Notes under the pieces: model-generated
Databases searched by the model: none
Told to the model about the DNA's origin: nothing
Seen by the model: only the letters and a program-made list of their open reading frames with translations
NCBI RefSeq assembly: GCF_019916085.1
Contig: NZ_CP049834.1
Span: 1-64,000, forward strand
Direction: 5' to 3'
Length of the DNA stretch: 64,000 nt
Source: Aquirufa lenticrescens
GTDB lineage: Bacteria > Bacteroidota > Bacteroidia > Cytophagales > Spirosomataceae
Shown here: in pieces, positions 10,186 to 17,861 of the stretch
Position numbering within the stretch: the first letter of the stretch is position 1
Layout of the letters: each line of letters starts with the position of its first letter
Made by a program: the position numbers and the translations under genes

Positions 10186-10357
10186 CGAATACTTAATTCA
10201 AAAAAACATCTGTTCCGCTAGTTTTTCAGCGGCAGAACCAGCTCTCTTTCAAAACTGGTCAGAGGCATTTAATCTTCTTCACCCTGCTAGCTTCACCGAA
10301 CAAAATAAGTTCATCATCAATAAAATCAGAAGAAAATATCCATTGAAAAAGGAGTAA
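10175..10357 (+). CDS. Small conserved Bacteroidota hypothetical protein (60 aa)
   Basis: A 60-residue soluble protein (begins MEFSEYLIQKN, ends IRRKYPLKKE) overlapping the end of the MFS gene by 11 bases. From memory it resembles a small family found across Cytophagales with the pattern EYL..K.ID…F..AEP.L…W……HP.SFT.QK.F.IN.IRR.YPLK. It is rich in aromatic residues and ends in a basic tail. The overlap implies co-translation with the transporter. No function is known to me, and I saw no other reading frame with better coding character in this stretch. Confidence 0.7.
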   Translation: MEFSEYLIQKNICSASFSAAEPALFQNWSEAFNLLHPASFTEQNKFIINKIRRKYPLKKE

Positions 10358-10485
10358 TTATTAACATTTATTGCCTTTATATTAGTAAATAACCGGAAAA
10401 ACGTTGTACTATTCAAATAATAGATTCAGTCAAATATTTGAAATGTACTAAATCCGGAAATTTGTAAAAATTAATATCAAAGACA

Positions 10486-12108
10486 ATGCCAGAAAGCAAT
10501 TTGCAAAACCTATTCCCTGTTGCGGGGGAAATCCCTAAAGAATACGATCTTACGCAACCTATTGAACAAAAAGAATATTTGGTCAATGGCGAGATGCGTC
10601 AATGGAAAGGCAAGACGCAAGACGTTTGGTCTCCTATCTACGTGAAAACAGACAAAGGTTTCGAGCAAAAACGTATTGGCTCCTATCCAATCACGGATGC
10701 GGCAGATGCGATGGAAGTTTTGTATGCTGGTGTTAAGGCTTATTCCAATGGCCGTGGCGAGTGGCCGTCTATGACGGTAGCACAACGAATCGAATGCGTG
10801 GAGAAATTCACTCAAAAAATGATTCAAAAGCGTGACGAGGTAGTCAAATTGTTAATGTGGGAAATCGGTAAATCACTAGGTGACTCTCAAAAAGAATTCG
10901 ACCGTACGGTTCAATATATTTACGATACGATTGGTGCCTTAAAAGATATCGATCGTACTTCTTCTACTTTCTTAATCGAAGAAGGAATTATCGGGCAAGT
11001 AAGACGTTCCCCATTAGGCGTGGTACTTTGTATGGGACCATTTAACTATCCGTTGAATGAAACCTTTACTACGTTGATCCCAGCATTAATTATGGGAAAT
11101 ATCGTCTTATTCAAACCACCGAAACACGGTACTTTATTACATTACCCATTACTTGAGGCGTTTAAAGATTCATTCCCTGCAGGTGTTATCAACACACTTT
11201 ACGGACGAGGAAATTCGATTATCCCTCAGTTAATGGAATCAGGTAAGATCGATGTATTAACTTTAATTGGTTCTTCTAAAGTAGCGGATAAATTAAAGAA
11301 AATGCACCCGAAAGTAAATCGTCTACGTGCTATTTTAGGCCTCGACGCTAAGAATGCGGCGATCGTAACAGAAAGTGCTGATTTAGAATCGGCAATTAAC
11401 GAATGTTTACTAGGATCACTATCTTTCAATGGACAGCGTTGTACAGCCGTGAAAATCATTTTCGTTCACAAATCGTTAGTTGACAAGTTTAATGAAGGTT
11501 TAGCGAAACGAATTAAAGCGCTTAAATTAGGTATGATGTGGGAGTCAGGCGTTCAAATCACTCCACTTCCGGAGCCAAACAAGCCAGCTTATTTAACTGA
11601 ATTAATTGAAGATGCGAAGTTGCACGGAGCTAAAGTAATCAACGAACATGGTGGAGAAAACTTCAAATCCATCTTCTTCCCTGCGTTGTTGTATCCAGTT
11701 AACAGCAAAATGAAGGTATGGCATGAAGAGCAATTTGGCCCAGTGGTACCGGTTGTTCCATTCGAAAGCCTAGATGAGCCAATTGATTATATCCACGAAT
11801 CCTCTCACGGGCAACAAGTGGCCATTTTTGGAACGGATGTTAATCAAATTTCCGAATTAATCGATGCGACAGTAAACCAAGTTTCGCGCGTGAACATTAA
11901 CGCTCAATGCCAACGCGGACCAGACTCCTTCCCTTTCACAGGTCGTAAGGATTCTGCTGAAGGAACGCTTTCCGTTACAGCGGCTTTACGTTCATTCTCG
12001 ATTCGTACTGTGGTCGCTACAAAAGCTACCCAATCGAACAAAGATATCGTAAATGCGATCGTAGAGAACCAACAATCGAATTTCCTATCGACAAGATTTA
12101 TTTTGTAA
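10486..12108 (+). CDS. gapN: NADP-dependent glyceraldehyde-3-phosphate dehydrogenase (non-phosphorylating, ALDH superfamily)
   Basis: Aldehyde dehydrogenase-superfamily enzyme of 540 residues, predicted to oxidise glyceraldehyde 3-phosphate directly to 3-phosphoglycerate with NADP+. Visible motifs: GPFNYPLNE (184-192), the catalytic-cysteine block SFNGQRCT with Cys319, and EEQFGPVVPVVPF in the C-terminal half. The usual ELGGK motif is written GLDAKN at 285-290, which I believe is a feature of this plant/Bacteroidota GapN-like subgroup. It is preceded by a 128-base leader with a CTATT/AATAG inverted repeat but no clear -7 box, and followed by a strong terminator. Another phosphorylated-aldehyde substrate cannot be excluded. 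Confidence 0.82.
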   Translation: MPESNLQNLFPVAGEIPKEYDLTQPIEQKEYLVNGEMRQWKGKTQDVWSPIYVKTDKGFEQKRIGSYPITDAADAMEVLYAGVKAYSNGRGEWPSMTVAQRIECVEKFTQKMIQKRDEVVKLLMWEIGKSLGDSQKEFDRTVQYIYDTIGALKDIDRTSSTFLIEEGIIGQVRRSPLGVVLCMGPFNYPLNETFTTLIPALIMGNIVLFKPPKHGTLLHYPLLEAFKDSFPAGVINTLYGRGNSIIPQLMESGKIDVLTLIGSSKVADKLKKMHPKVNRLRAILGLDAKNAAIVTESADLESAINECLLGSLSFNGQRCTAVKIIFVHKSLVDKFNEGLAKRIKALKLGMMWESGVQITPLPEPNKPAYLTELIEDAKLHGAKVINEHGGENFKSIFFPALLYPVNSKMKVWHEEQFGPVVPVVPFESLDEPIDYIHESSHGQQVAIFGTDVNQISELIDATVNQVSRVNINAQCQRGPDSFPFTGRKDSAEGTLSVTAALRSFSIRTVVATKATQSNKDIVNAIVENQQSNFLSTRFIL

Positions 12109-12125
12109 TCAGGTGATAAGTATGT

Positions 12126-12162
12126 AAAAAAAGGCCAGTGCTTTCGCGCTGGCCTTTTTTTT
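12126..12162. terminator. Bidirectional intrinsic terminator, gapN/ABC-F
   Basis: Between convergent genes: A-run, 9-bp stem GGCCAGTGC against GCGCTGGCC with a TTTC loop, then T-run. Works in both directions. Confidence 0.9.
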
Positions 12163-12163
12163 G

Positions 12164-13780
12164 TTATTTTAAAGCTGCTCTTTGTGCCTTCACAGCAGGA
12201 TCAGTAATGAACTCATCATAGGTCATTAATTTGTCCAAATGACCTTTAGAACCAATTTCAATCACACGATTCGCGACGGTATCTGTCAATTGATGATCAT
12301 GACACGTGAACAACATTGTTCCTGGGAATTCAATCATCCCATTATTCAAGGCTGTAATCGACTCTAAGTCTAAGTGATTCGTAGGCTCATCAAATAAGAG
12401 CACGTTCGCACCCGATAACATCATACGAGAGAACATACAACGTTGTTTCTCTCCCCCTGAGATAACTGTACACTTTTTCAATGCCTCATCACCTGAAAAT
12501 AACATACGACCTAAGAAACCACGAATGAAACTTTCGTCTTTCTCTGTAGAGTATTGACGTAACCAATCCACTAGATTCATCGAATCATCTTCAAAGTATT
12601 TGGCATTGTCATTAGGCAAATAAGTCTGAGTAGTGGTTACTCCCCATTTATACTCACCCGTAAATTTCGTGTTTTCGCCGGCTAGAATATCCAATAAAGC
12701 GGTGATTGCCAATGAATCCTTAGCTAATAATGCCACTTTATCTCCTTTATTAATAGTGAAGGAAAGGTTCGTAAACAAAGGTACCCCATCTTCCGTGGTA
12801 GCCGATAAATTTTCCACACTCAATAATTGATCCCCTGCCTCTCTTTCTGGTTTGAAATTAATGAAAGGATACTTACGAGAGGACGGCTTAATATCATCCA
12901 CTTGCAATTTATCCAACATTTTCTGACGAGAGGTAGCTTGTTTAGACTTCGCCACGTTCGCAGAGAATCGACGAATAAACTCTTCTAATTCCTTTCGTTT
13001 CTCGTCTGTCTTCTTGTTTTGATCTGTGCGTTGACGCGCAGCTAATTGAGAGGACTCATACCAGAAGGTATAAGTACCACCGTATAATTGAATTTTGCCA
13101 AAATCTAAGTCAGCTATGTGTGTACACACATTATCTAAGAAGTGACGATCGTGAGAAACCACAATCACCGTGTTTTTGAAGTTCATCAAATAACCTTCTA
13201 ACCATAAAATGGAATCAATATCCAAGTTATTGGTAGGTTCATCCAGTAATAAAATATCAGGATTACCAAATAAAGCTTGTGCTAATAACACTTTCACTTT
13301 ATCAGAACCATTTAAATCCTTCAATAAAGTATAATGTAGATCAGCTGAAATACCTAAACCACCCAATAAAGAACCAGCTTCCGATTCTGCTTCCCAACCA
13401 TTTAATTCTGCAAATTCAGCTTCTAAATCCGCTGCTTTATTTCCATCCTCCTCGGTGAAGTCTTCTTTTAAGTAAATAGCGTCCTTTTCTAACATAATAT
13501 CATAAAGACGCTTATTCCCCATAATCACTGTTTGCAATACCTCTACTTCCTCATATTCGAAGTGATTTTGCTTCAAAATCGACATACGCTCACCTGGGTT
13601 CATAGAAACAGAACCCGTTTGAGATTCAATTTCGCCCGATAATATTTTCAAGAAGGTCGATTTACCTGCGCCATTCGCGCCAATTAAACCATAACAATTA
13701 CCTTCTGTAAATTTGATGTTAACTTCTTCAAAAAGGACTCTTTTCCCAAAACGAAGGGACACATTAGATACTTGCAACAT
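12164..13780 (-). CDS. ybiT: ABC-F family ATPase, YbiT type
   Basis: Ribosome-associated ABC-F protein with two ATPase domains on one chain and no membrane segments; members act as translation factors at the E site. 538 residues. Domain 1 has Walker A GANGAGKS (34-41) and DILLLDEPTNNLD near 185; its signature is degenerate (LNGSDKVKVLLAQAL), as in E. coli YbiT. A basic, Gln/Lys-rich linker follows (about 245-290). Domain 2 has an intact signature SGGEKQR, but its Walker A is altered to LLAKDS. The degenerate first signature and the length match YbiT rather than EttA or Uup. A -7 element lies at 13803-13810. Confidence 0.88.
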   Translation of the reverse strand: MLQVSNVSLRFGKRVLFEEVNIKFTEGNCYGLIGANGAGKSTFLKILSGEIESQTGSVSMNPGERMSILKQNHFEYEEVEVLQTVIMGNKRLYDIMLEKDAIYLKEDFTEEDGNKAADLEAEFAELNGWEAESEAGSLLGGLGISADLHYTLLKDLNGSDKVKVLLAQALFGNPDILLLDEPTNNLDIDSILWLEGYLMNFKNTVIVVSHDRHFLDNVCTHIADLDFGKIQLYGGTYTFWYESSQLAARQRTDQNKKTDEKRKELEEFIRRFSANVAKSKQATSRQKMLDKLQVDDIKPSSRKYPFINFKPEREAGDQLLSVENLSATTEDGVPLFTNLSFTINKGDKVALLAKDSLAITALLDILAGENTKFTGEYKWGVTTTQTYLPNDNAKYFEDDSMNLVDWLRQYSTEKDESFIRGFLGRMLFSGDEALKKCTVISGGEKQRCMFSRMMLSGANVLLFDEPTNHLDLESITALNNGMIEFPGTMLFTCHDHQLTDTVANRVIEIGSKGHLDKLMTYDEFITDPAVKAQRAALK

Positions 13781-13802
13781 AGGAGCTGGATTAAATAGGG
13801 TG

Positions 13803-13819
13803 CAAAATTACTAATTTTG
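13803..13819. promoter_or_regulatory. Back-to-back divergent -7 elements
   Basis: CAAAATTA (13803-13810, minus-strand TAATTTTG) and TAATTTTG (13812-13819, plus) are separated by one base, making a perfect 17-bp palindrome. Each matches TAnnTTTG, one firing toward the ABC-F gene (start 13780) and one toward DUF3822 (start 13868). No -33 TTG is well placed for either. Confidence 0.55.
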
Positions 13820-13867
13820 GCACCGATTATCATATTTTTTTTGCAATTTCGAAACGAAATAGAGACT

Positions 13868-14473
13868 ATGGAACCCACAAATTCGGCTGAAACTTTGCAT
13901 CTGCGCCTAAACGCTGAGAATTTCCGGGAGCAATTATTAGCTCACCCGAAAAAGGATATCCGAATTAAAACGGTACAGATTGAAATCTCTAATGAATATT
14001 TCCTTTTAATTCCCAATACCTTTGATTCACCTACGTACCGCTTAGGCTTTCTTGAAAAAGCATTAGGTGAACACGCATTAGTAGGAAAAGAAATACAACA
14101 ACAAGCCATTTCAGCAGAAGATGCCAACTTAGTCTTTTTAGTTCCTAGTGATTGGAAAGATCATATATCAGCACATTTCCCCTATGCAAAAATTAGCTAC
14201 ACTCACACGTTAGCCACGTGCTTACAACGAAACGATCAACAATTAACGCTTTATATAGAAGGGAAATTTGCTTTTGCTAGCCTTTACCAAGGAAACAAAT
14301 TACAATTAGCGAATGTATATCCTTTCGAATCAGCCATTGAATTAGCCTTTTACTTGCAATCCATCAGAGATGCATTTTCTTTAAATTGGACCTTATACCC
14401 ACCCTTATTGGTATCTGGATCAGAGGAAATTGCTGACGCATCACTCTATCAAATACCTTATGTCCAATCCTAA
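13868..14473 (+). CDS. DUF3822 family protein
   Basis: A 201-residue cytoplasmic protein of unknown function, recognised as DUF3822 by its pattern and its place directly upstream of coaD, an arrangement common in Cytophagales. I chose the ATG at 13868; an in-frame TTG at 13817 would put the coding start inside the -7 element. The middle contains FLVPSDWKDHISAHFPYAKI and a sugar-kinase-like (actin-fold) feel (LTLYIEGKFAFASLYQGNKLQLANVYPF), but no catalytic motif is clear. It overlaps coaD by 14 bases. Confidence 0.75.
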   Translation: MEPTNSAETLHLRLNAENFREQLLAHPKKDIRIKTVQIEISNEYFLLIPNTFDSPTYRLGFLEKALGEHALVGKEIQQQAISAEDANLVFLVPSDWKDHISAHFPYAKISYTHTLATCLQRNDQQLTLYIEGKFAFASLYQGNKLQLANVYPFESAIELAFYLQSIRDAFSLNWTLYPPLLVSGSEEIADASLYQIPYVQS

Positions 14474-14918
14474 AAAAGCATTTTTTCCAGGTTCTTTTGA
14501 TCCTTTTACGAAAGGACACGAAGATATTGTACTTAGAGCTTTGGCTTTATTTGATGAAGTGATCATAGGTATAGGCCAAAACTCCTCCAAGTCACGCTAT
14601 TTTCCATTAGAGAAGATGGAAGATTACATTCGCAAGACATTTGAAGGAAAGCCAGTTTCAGTGGTGACTTATCAAAACCTAACAGCGAATGTGGCCCACG
14701 AATATGGTGCCAAATTTATCATCAGAGGATTACGTAATACAACGGATTTCGAGTATGAAAACTCGATATCGCAAGTGAATAGACACATTCACAACGAGTT
14801 AGAGACGGTATTCTTAATCACTTCGCCTCATTTAGCACCTATAAGTTCCACCATTATCCGCGATTTGCATCGCTACGGAAGTCCAGTGGATCAATACTTG
14901 CCTTATACCTTAGACTAA
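14460..14918 (+). CDS. coaD: Phosphopantetheine adenylyltransferase CoaD
   Basis: Penultimate step of coenzyme A synthesis: 4'-phosphopantetheine plus ATP gives dephospho-CoA. About 152 residues from the ATG at 14460, which places the nucleotidyltransferase motif FPGSFDPFTKGHEDI at the N-terminus (the HxGH motif is TKGH here). IIRGLRNTTDFEYE and the ISSTIIRDL motif near the C-terminus are also typical. An upstream ATG at 14430 would add ten unrelated residues. It overlaps the end of DUF3822 by 14 bases and the convergent NUDIX gene by 9. Confidence 0.95.
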   Translation: MSNPKKAFFPGSFDPFTKGHEDIVLRALALFDEVIIGIGQNSSKSRYFPLEKMEDYIRKTFEGKPVSVVTYQNLTANVAHEYGAKFIIRGLRNTTDFEYENSISQVNRHIHNELETVFLITSPHLAPISSTIIRDLHRYGSPVDQYLPYTLD

Positions 14919-15590
14919 TTTCTTGAATTTTTCGATGACGTAACGAATCGAAGAGTAGGTATTGGTTAAAGCCTGTATTTGCTTCTTCTCATTCAACCAC
15001 TCTACTTTCTCAATACCTTCTTCCGTTTGCGGGATAAGTTTTCCAGTGAAGTTAGTATTCATCGAATACCAACGTGTTTTCTTTAAAACCAACTTGTTCT
15101 TGTGCGTATAAGTATGGTAGGTAGTACAAATTTTATAGCCTAAAATTGCCTTTACATTACACTCTTCTTCTACTTCTCTAACTGCCGCTGTTTCAAATTT
15201 CTCATTCTTCTCCAATTTACCTTTAGGCAAATCCCATTTTCCTAAACGATACATCCATAAAACGTCTTGATCCTGATTAACTACCACTCCACCAGCAGCT
15301 TCCACTAGCTGATATAGCTTCACAATCTTTTGCTTAAACAGCTTACGGTCTTCCACAATAAGGTATAGCGCGTGAAAATGAATACCCGATTTAGCGTGCA
15401 AATTCATCAGAATTTTCTCTACTTGGTCTGTGCTTGCATTGATGATGCAGGTATGACCGCTGAAGTTCTCCACCTTCAAAGGAGATAAACGAGCGTCTAG
15501 GACTAGATCAAAATCCTCTTTAGATGGCATTTCTCCCAACTCCTTCTTCTTCACAATTCTGATCGGTCGATCATCAATAAAAATTACCAT
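14910..15590 (-). CDS. NUDIX hydrolase
   Basis: Hydrolase of nucleoside diphosphate-linked compounds. 226 residues from the ATG at 15590; a TTG at 15611 would overlap a -7 element and add seven residues. The first 95 residues are a separate domain of unknown role. The Nudix box runs from Gly125 (GKLEKNE…REVEEECNV), with Asn in place of the usual second Gly of EExGU. The sequence around it, WDLPKGKLEKNE, is typical of ADP-ribose or diadenosine polyphosphate hydrolases, but the substrate is undetermined. It converges on coaD (9-base overlap). Confidence 0.85.
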   Translation of the reverse strand: MVIFIDDRPIRIVKKKELGEMPSKEDFDLVLDARLSPLKVENFSGHTCIINASTDQVEKILMNLHAKSGIHFHALYLIVEDRKLFKQKIVKLYQLVEAAGGVVVNQDQDVLWMYRLGKWDLPKGKLEKNEKFETAAVREVEEECNVKAILGYKICTTYHTYTHKNKLVLKKTRWYSMNTNFTGKLIPQTEEGIEKVEWLNEKKQIQALTNTYSSIRYVIEKFKKLV

Positions 15591-15608
15591 CTTTTCAATT
15601 TTGTGTGG

Positions 15609-15656
15609 CAAAATTAGAATTAAATAGTGAAAGATAGACTGAATAAATTATTTTTG
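15609..15656. promoter_or_regulatory. Candidate -7 elements for NUDIX gene and pyrE
   Basis: Minus-strand TAATTTTG at 15609-15616 lies 19 bases before the NUDIX ATG at 15590, and plus-strand TATTTTTG at 15649-15656 lies 26 bases before pyrE. Both fit TAnnTTTG; -33 elements are not obvious. Confidence 0.4.
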
Positions 15657-15682
15657 TAAATATAAATTCAGAAACAACCCTC

Positions 15683-16321
15683 ATGCAAAATTTGACGATT
15701 CCTCAAGAAGTAGCCCAACACCTATTAAAGATTCAAGCGATTCAATTACGTCCGGATCAACCTTTCACTTGGGCATCTGGCTGGAATTCTCCCATTTATT
15801 GCGATAACCGCGTTTCCTTGTCTTTTCCTGAGGTACGTACTTATATCAAAAATTGCTTGTCCGCAGCTGTAAAAGCCTACTTCCCGCAAGCAGACATCAT
15901 TGCTGGGGTAGCAACCGCTGGAATTGCGCAAGGTGCTTTAGTAGCTGATTTTTTAGACTTACCCTTTTGTTACGTTCGTCCTGAGCCTAAAAAACATGGA
16001 ATGGGAAATCAAATCGAAGGTAAAGTGGAAAAAGGCCAAAAAGTCGTTTTAATCGAAGACCTTATCTCCACAGGTGGAAGTTCATTAAAGGCAGCCGATG
16101 CTCTGAAAGAAGCCGGTGTTGAAGTATTAGGTATGGTTGCCATCTTCACCTATGGTTTTGAAATTGCTTCAGATAATTTCAAAAATGCAAATATTCCCTT
16201 GTATACATTAAGCGACTATAATGCACTAATCGAAGAGGCCGTAAAATTAGATTACGTAACGGAGACTCAATTATTAACCTTACAAGACTGGAGAATTTCA
16301 CCAAGCACTTGGCGAAAATAA
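15683..16321 (+). CDS. pyrE: Orotate phosphoribosyltransferase PyrE
   Basis: Fifth step of pyrimidine synthesis: orotate plus PRPP gives OMP. 212 residues with the substrate loop FTWASGWNSPIYCDNR (about 28-43), the flexible catalytic loop VRPEPKKHGMGNQIEG (about 98-113), and the PRPP-binding motif VVLIEDLISTGGSSL (about 121-135). Length is normal. Its stop abuts that of convergent dprA with no gap. Confidence 0.96.
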   Translation: MQNLTIPQEVAQHLLKIQAIQLRPDQPFTWASGWNSPIYCDNRVSLSFPEVRTYIKNCLSAAVKAYFPQADIIAGVATAGIAQGALVADFLDLPFCYVRPEPKKHGMGNQIEGKVEKGQKVVLIEDLISTGGSSLKAADALKEAGVEVLGMVAIFTYGFEIASDNFKNANIPLYTLSDYNALIEEAVKLDYVTETQLLTLQDWRISPSTWRK

Positions 16322-17389
16322 TTAAGCAAGCATATAGCCATCGCCATCTGTCGATTGTATCATCCCTTTTAATTCTAAATTCAACAGAATAAGTGCTAGT
16401 TCGTCTTGTAGAATTTCGGAGCGTTGCAATAGTTCATTGGAAGATAATTGTCCTTCCCGGTGTAACAAGGAAATGATGGTGGTTTCATTCAACGTGAAAA
16501 GCTTTTGACTAAGTTCAGGGTGAAATGCCAAACGATCTTTTGCTTGCTCCCAATTCAACTCCTGCATAAAATCATCCCACGAAGTATAAATCGTAGCTTT
16601 ATTGTTGCGAATCAGTAGATTACAACCTTTCGAAAATGGTCGATTTAAACTGCCGGGCACAGCGAAAACGGTTCGATGGTAATTAAGCGCATAATCAGCG
16701 GTTATGAGTGCCCCTCCTTTTTCTGCCGCTTCCACAATCACAGTGGCATCTGAAAGACCTGCAATAATACGATTTCTAACCGGAAAATGATAGGATGCTG
16801 GAGGTATGTGTGGGGCGTATTCTGAAAGTAAAGCACCGGTAGCTAAAATTTGATCTACATACATGGCATTTTCATGCGGGTAAATGTGACGAAAACCGCC
16901 AGCTAATACGGCGATAGTAGGAACATCAAATTTCAAACAAGCTTTGTGCAGTGCGATGTCGATACCTCTGGCAAAACCACTCACCAGAATAACCTCATCT
17001 TTGATGGCAGACTGTACTAGTTCTTCTGTTACCTTTTTACCAACATCACTCGCGTGACGCGTCCCTACCACTGCCACGATACGGTGTGCATTCAAATCTG
17101 TCTTCCCTTTTTTAAAAAGAATTAAAGGGGCATCATAGACATCTTTTATTCTCTGTGGATATTCTGAATCTTCGAAATAAAGAATTTGAATTTGATCTTC
17201 TGCACAAATTTGAACCGTCTTTTCAGCTTCTCGCAAGGCTTCCGCTGCAAATGATTGATAGGAAGCTAATCGGAAAATATCGGATAAATCAGGATATAGG
17301 GAAGCTAGTTTTTTACCTTTTACAGGTCCAACCTCAGGAAGATAGGTTAAGGCGATTTGGTAAACGGATAAGGAATAAGTGGTTTTCAT
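16322..17389 (-). CDS. dprA: DNA processing protein DprA
   Basis: Loads RecA onto incoming single-stranded DNA during natural transformation. 355 residues: an N-terminal SAM/HhH-like region (about 1-60), then the Rossmann-type DprA core with VAVVGTRHASDVGKKV (about 104-119), SGFARGIDIALHKACL (about 137-152), FPVRNRIIAGLSDATVIVEA (about 200-219) and GALITADYALNYHRTVFAVPG, and a C-terminal winged-helix (about 295-355). Length matches the family. Presence of dprA alone does not prove competence; it is widely conserved. Confidence 0.95.
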   Translation of the reverse strand: MKTTYSLSVYQIALTYLPEVGPVKGKKLASLYPDLSDIFRLASYQSFAAEALREAEKTVQICAEDQIQILYFEDSEYPQRIKDVYDAPLILFKKGKTDLNAHRIVAVVGTRHASDVGKKVTEELVQSAIKDEVILVSGFARGIDIALHKACLKFDVPTIAVLAGGFRHIYPHENAMYVDQILATGALLSEYAPHIPPASYHFPVRNRIIAGLSDATVIVEAAEKGGALITADYALNYHRTVFAVPGSLNRPFSKGCNLLIRNNKATIYTSWDDFMQELNWEQAKDRLAFHPELSQKLFTLNETTIISLLHREGQLSSNELLQRSEILQDELALILLNLELKGMIQSTDGDGYMLA

Positions 17390-17414
17390 CGGAGTAATTT
17401 TCCGAAACCTACGC

Positions 17415-17744
17415 TTATTCCATGTCTAAATCGGCCTTCATCCCTTGTAAAAAATCACGAATATCAGTTAGTTGATTAATGATGTTTTGATTAGGATTTT
17501 TTTCCTTGCCTTTGAAATTCAATGCTTGCTTAGCTCCTTCAATGGTCAAGCCTCTTTCATCGATCAAACTAACCAAAACCTTGATTTTTTCAATATCTGC
17601 AGGGGTATATTTACGGATACCAGAACCTGCGCGTTTGGGTGACAAATGAGGAAATTGAGTCTCCCAATAGCGAATCTTAGAGGTGTTCACCTTGAAAATG
17701 GCCGCTACCTCCGAAATTGAATAATATTGCTTGCTTAATTCCAT
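17415..17744 (-). CDS. MerR family transcriptional regulator
   Basis: Small one-domain MerR-type regulator, 109 residues from the ATG at 17744 (an ATG at 17777 would add eleven residues not seen in the family). The helix-turn-helix QYYSISEVAAIFKVNTSKIR is followed by the wing YWETQFPHLSPKR and the conserved RKYTPADIEKIKVL. Only a short coiled tail follows, so there is no obvious effector-binding domain. It sits between dprA and divergent alaS. Single-gene MerR proteins of this type are common in Bacteroidota and their targets are usually unknown. Confidence 0.85.
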   Translation of the reverse strand: MELSKQYYSISEVAAIFKVNTSKIRYWETQFPHLSPKRAGSGIRKYTPADIEKIKVLVSLIDERGLTIEGAKQALNFKGKEKNPNQNIINQLTDIRDFLQGMKADLDME

Positions 17745-17787
17745 CAATAATTTTAAACCCAAAATGGGCTTCTTCAAAAAATAGACT

Positions 17788-17795
17788 TAATTTTG
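17788..17795 (+). promoter_or_regulatory. Candidate -7 element for alaS
   Basis: TAATTTTG matches TAnnTTTG and lies 67 bases before the alaS ATG. No good -33 element precedes it. Confidence 0.35.
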
Positions 17796-17861
17796 TGATT
17801 CCATTTATCAGGACTCCTTTAGTAAAAATACAAAGGTTCCATTCATTTTACAATAAAACGC

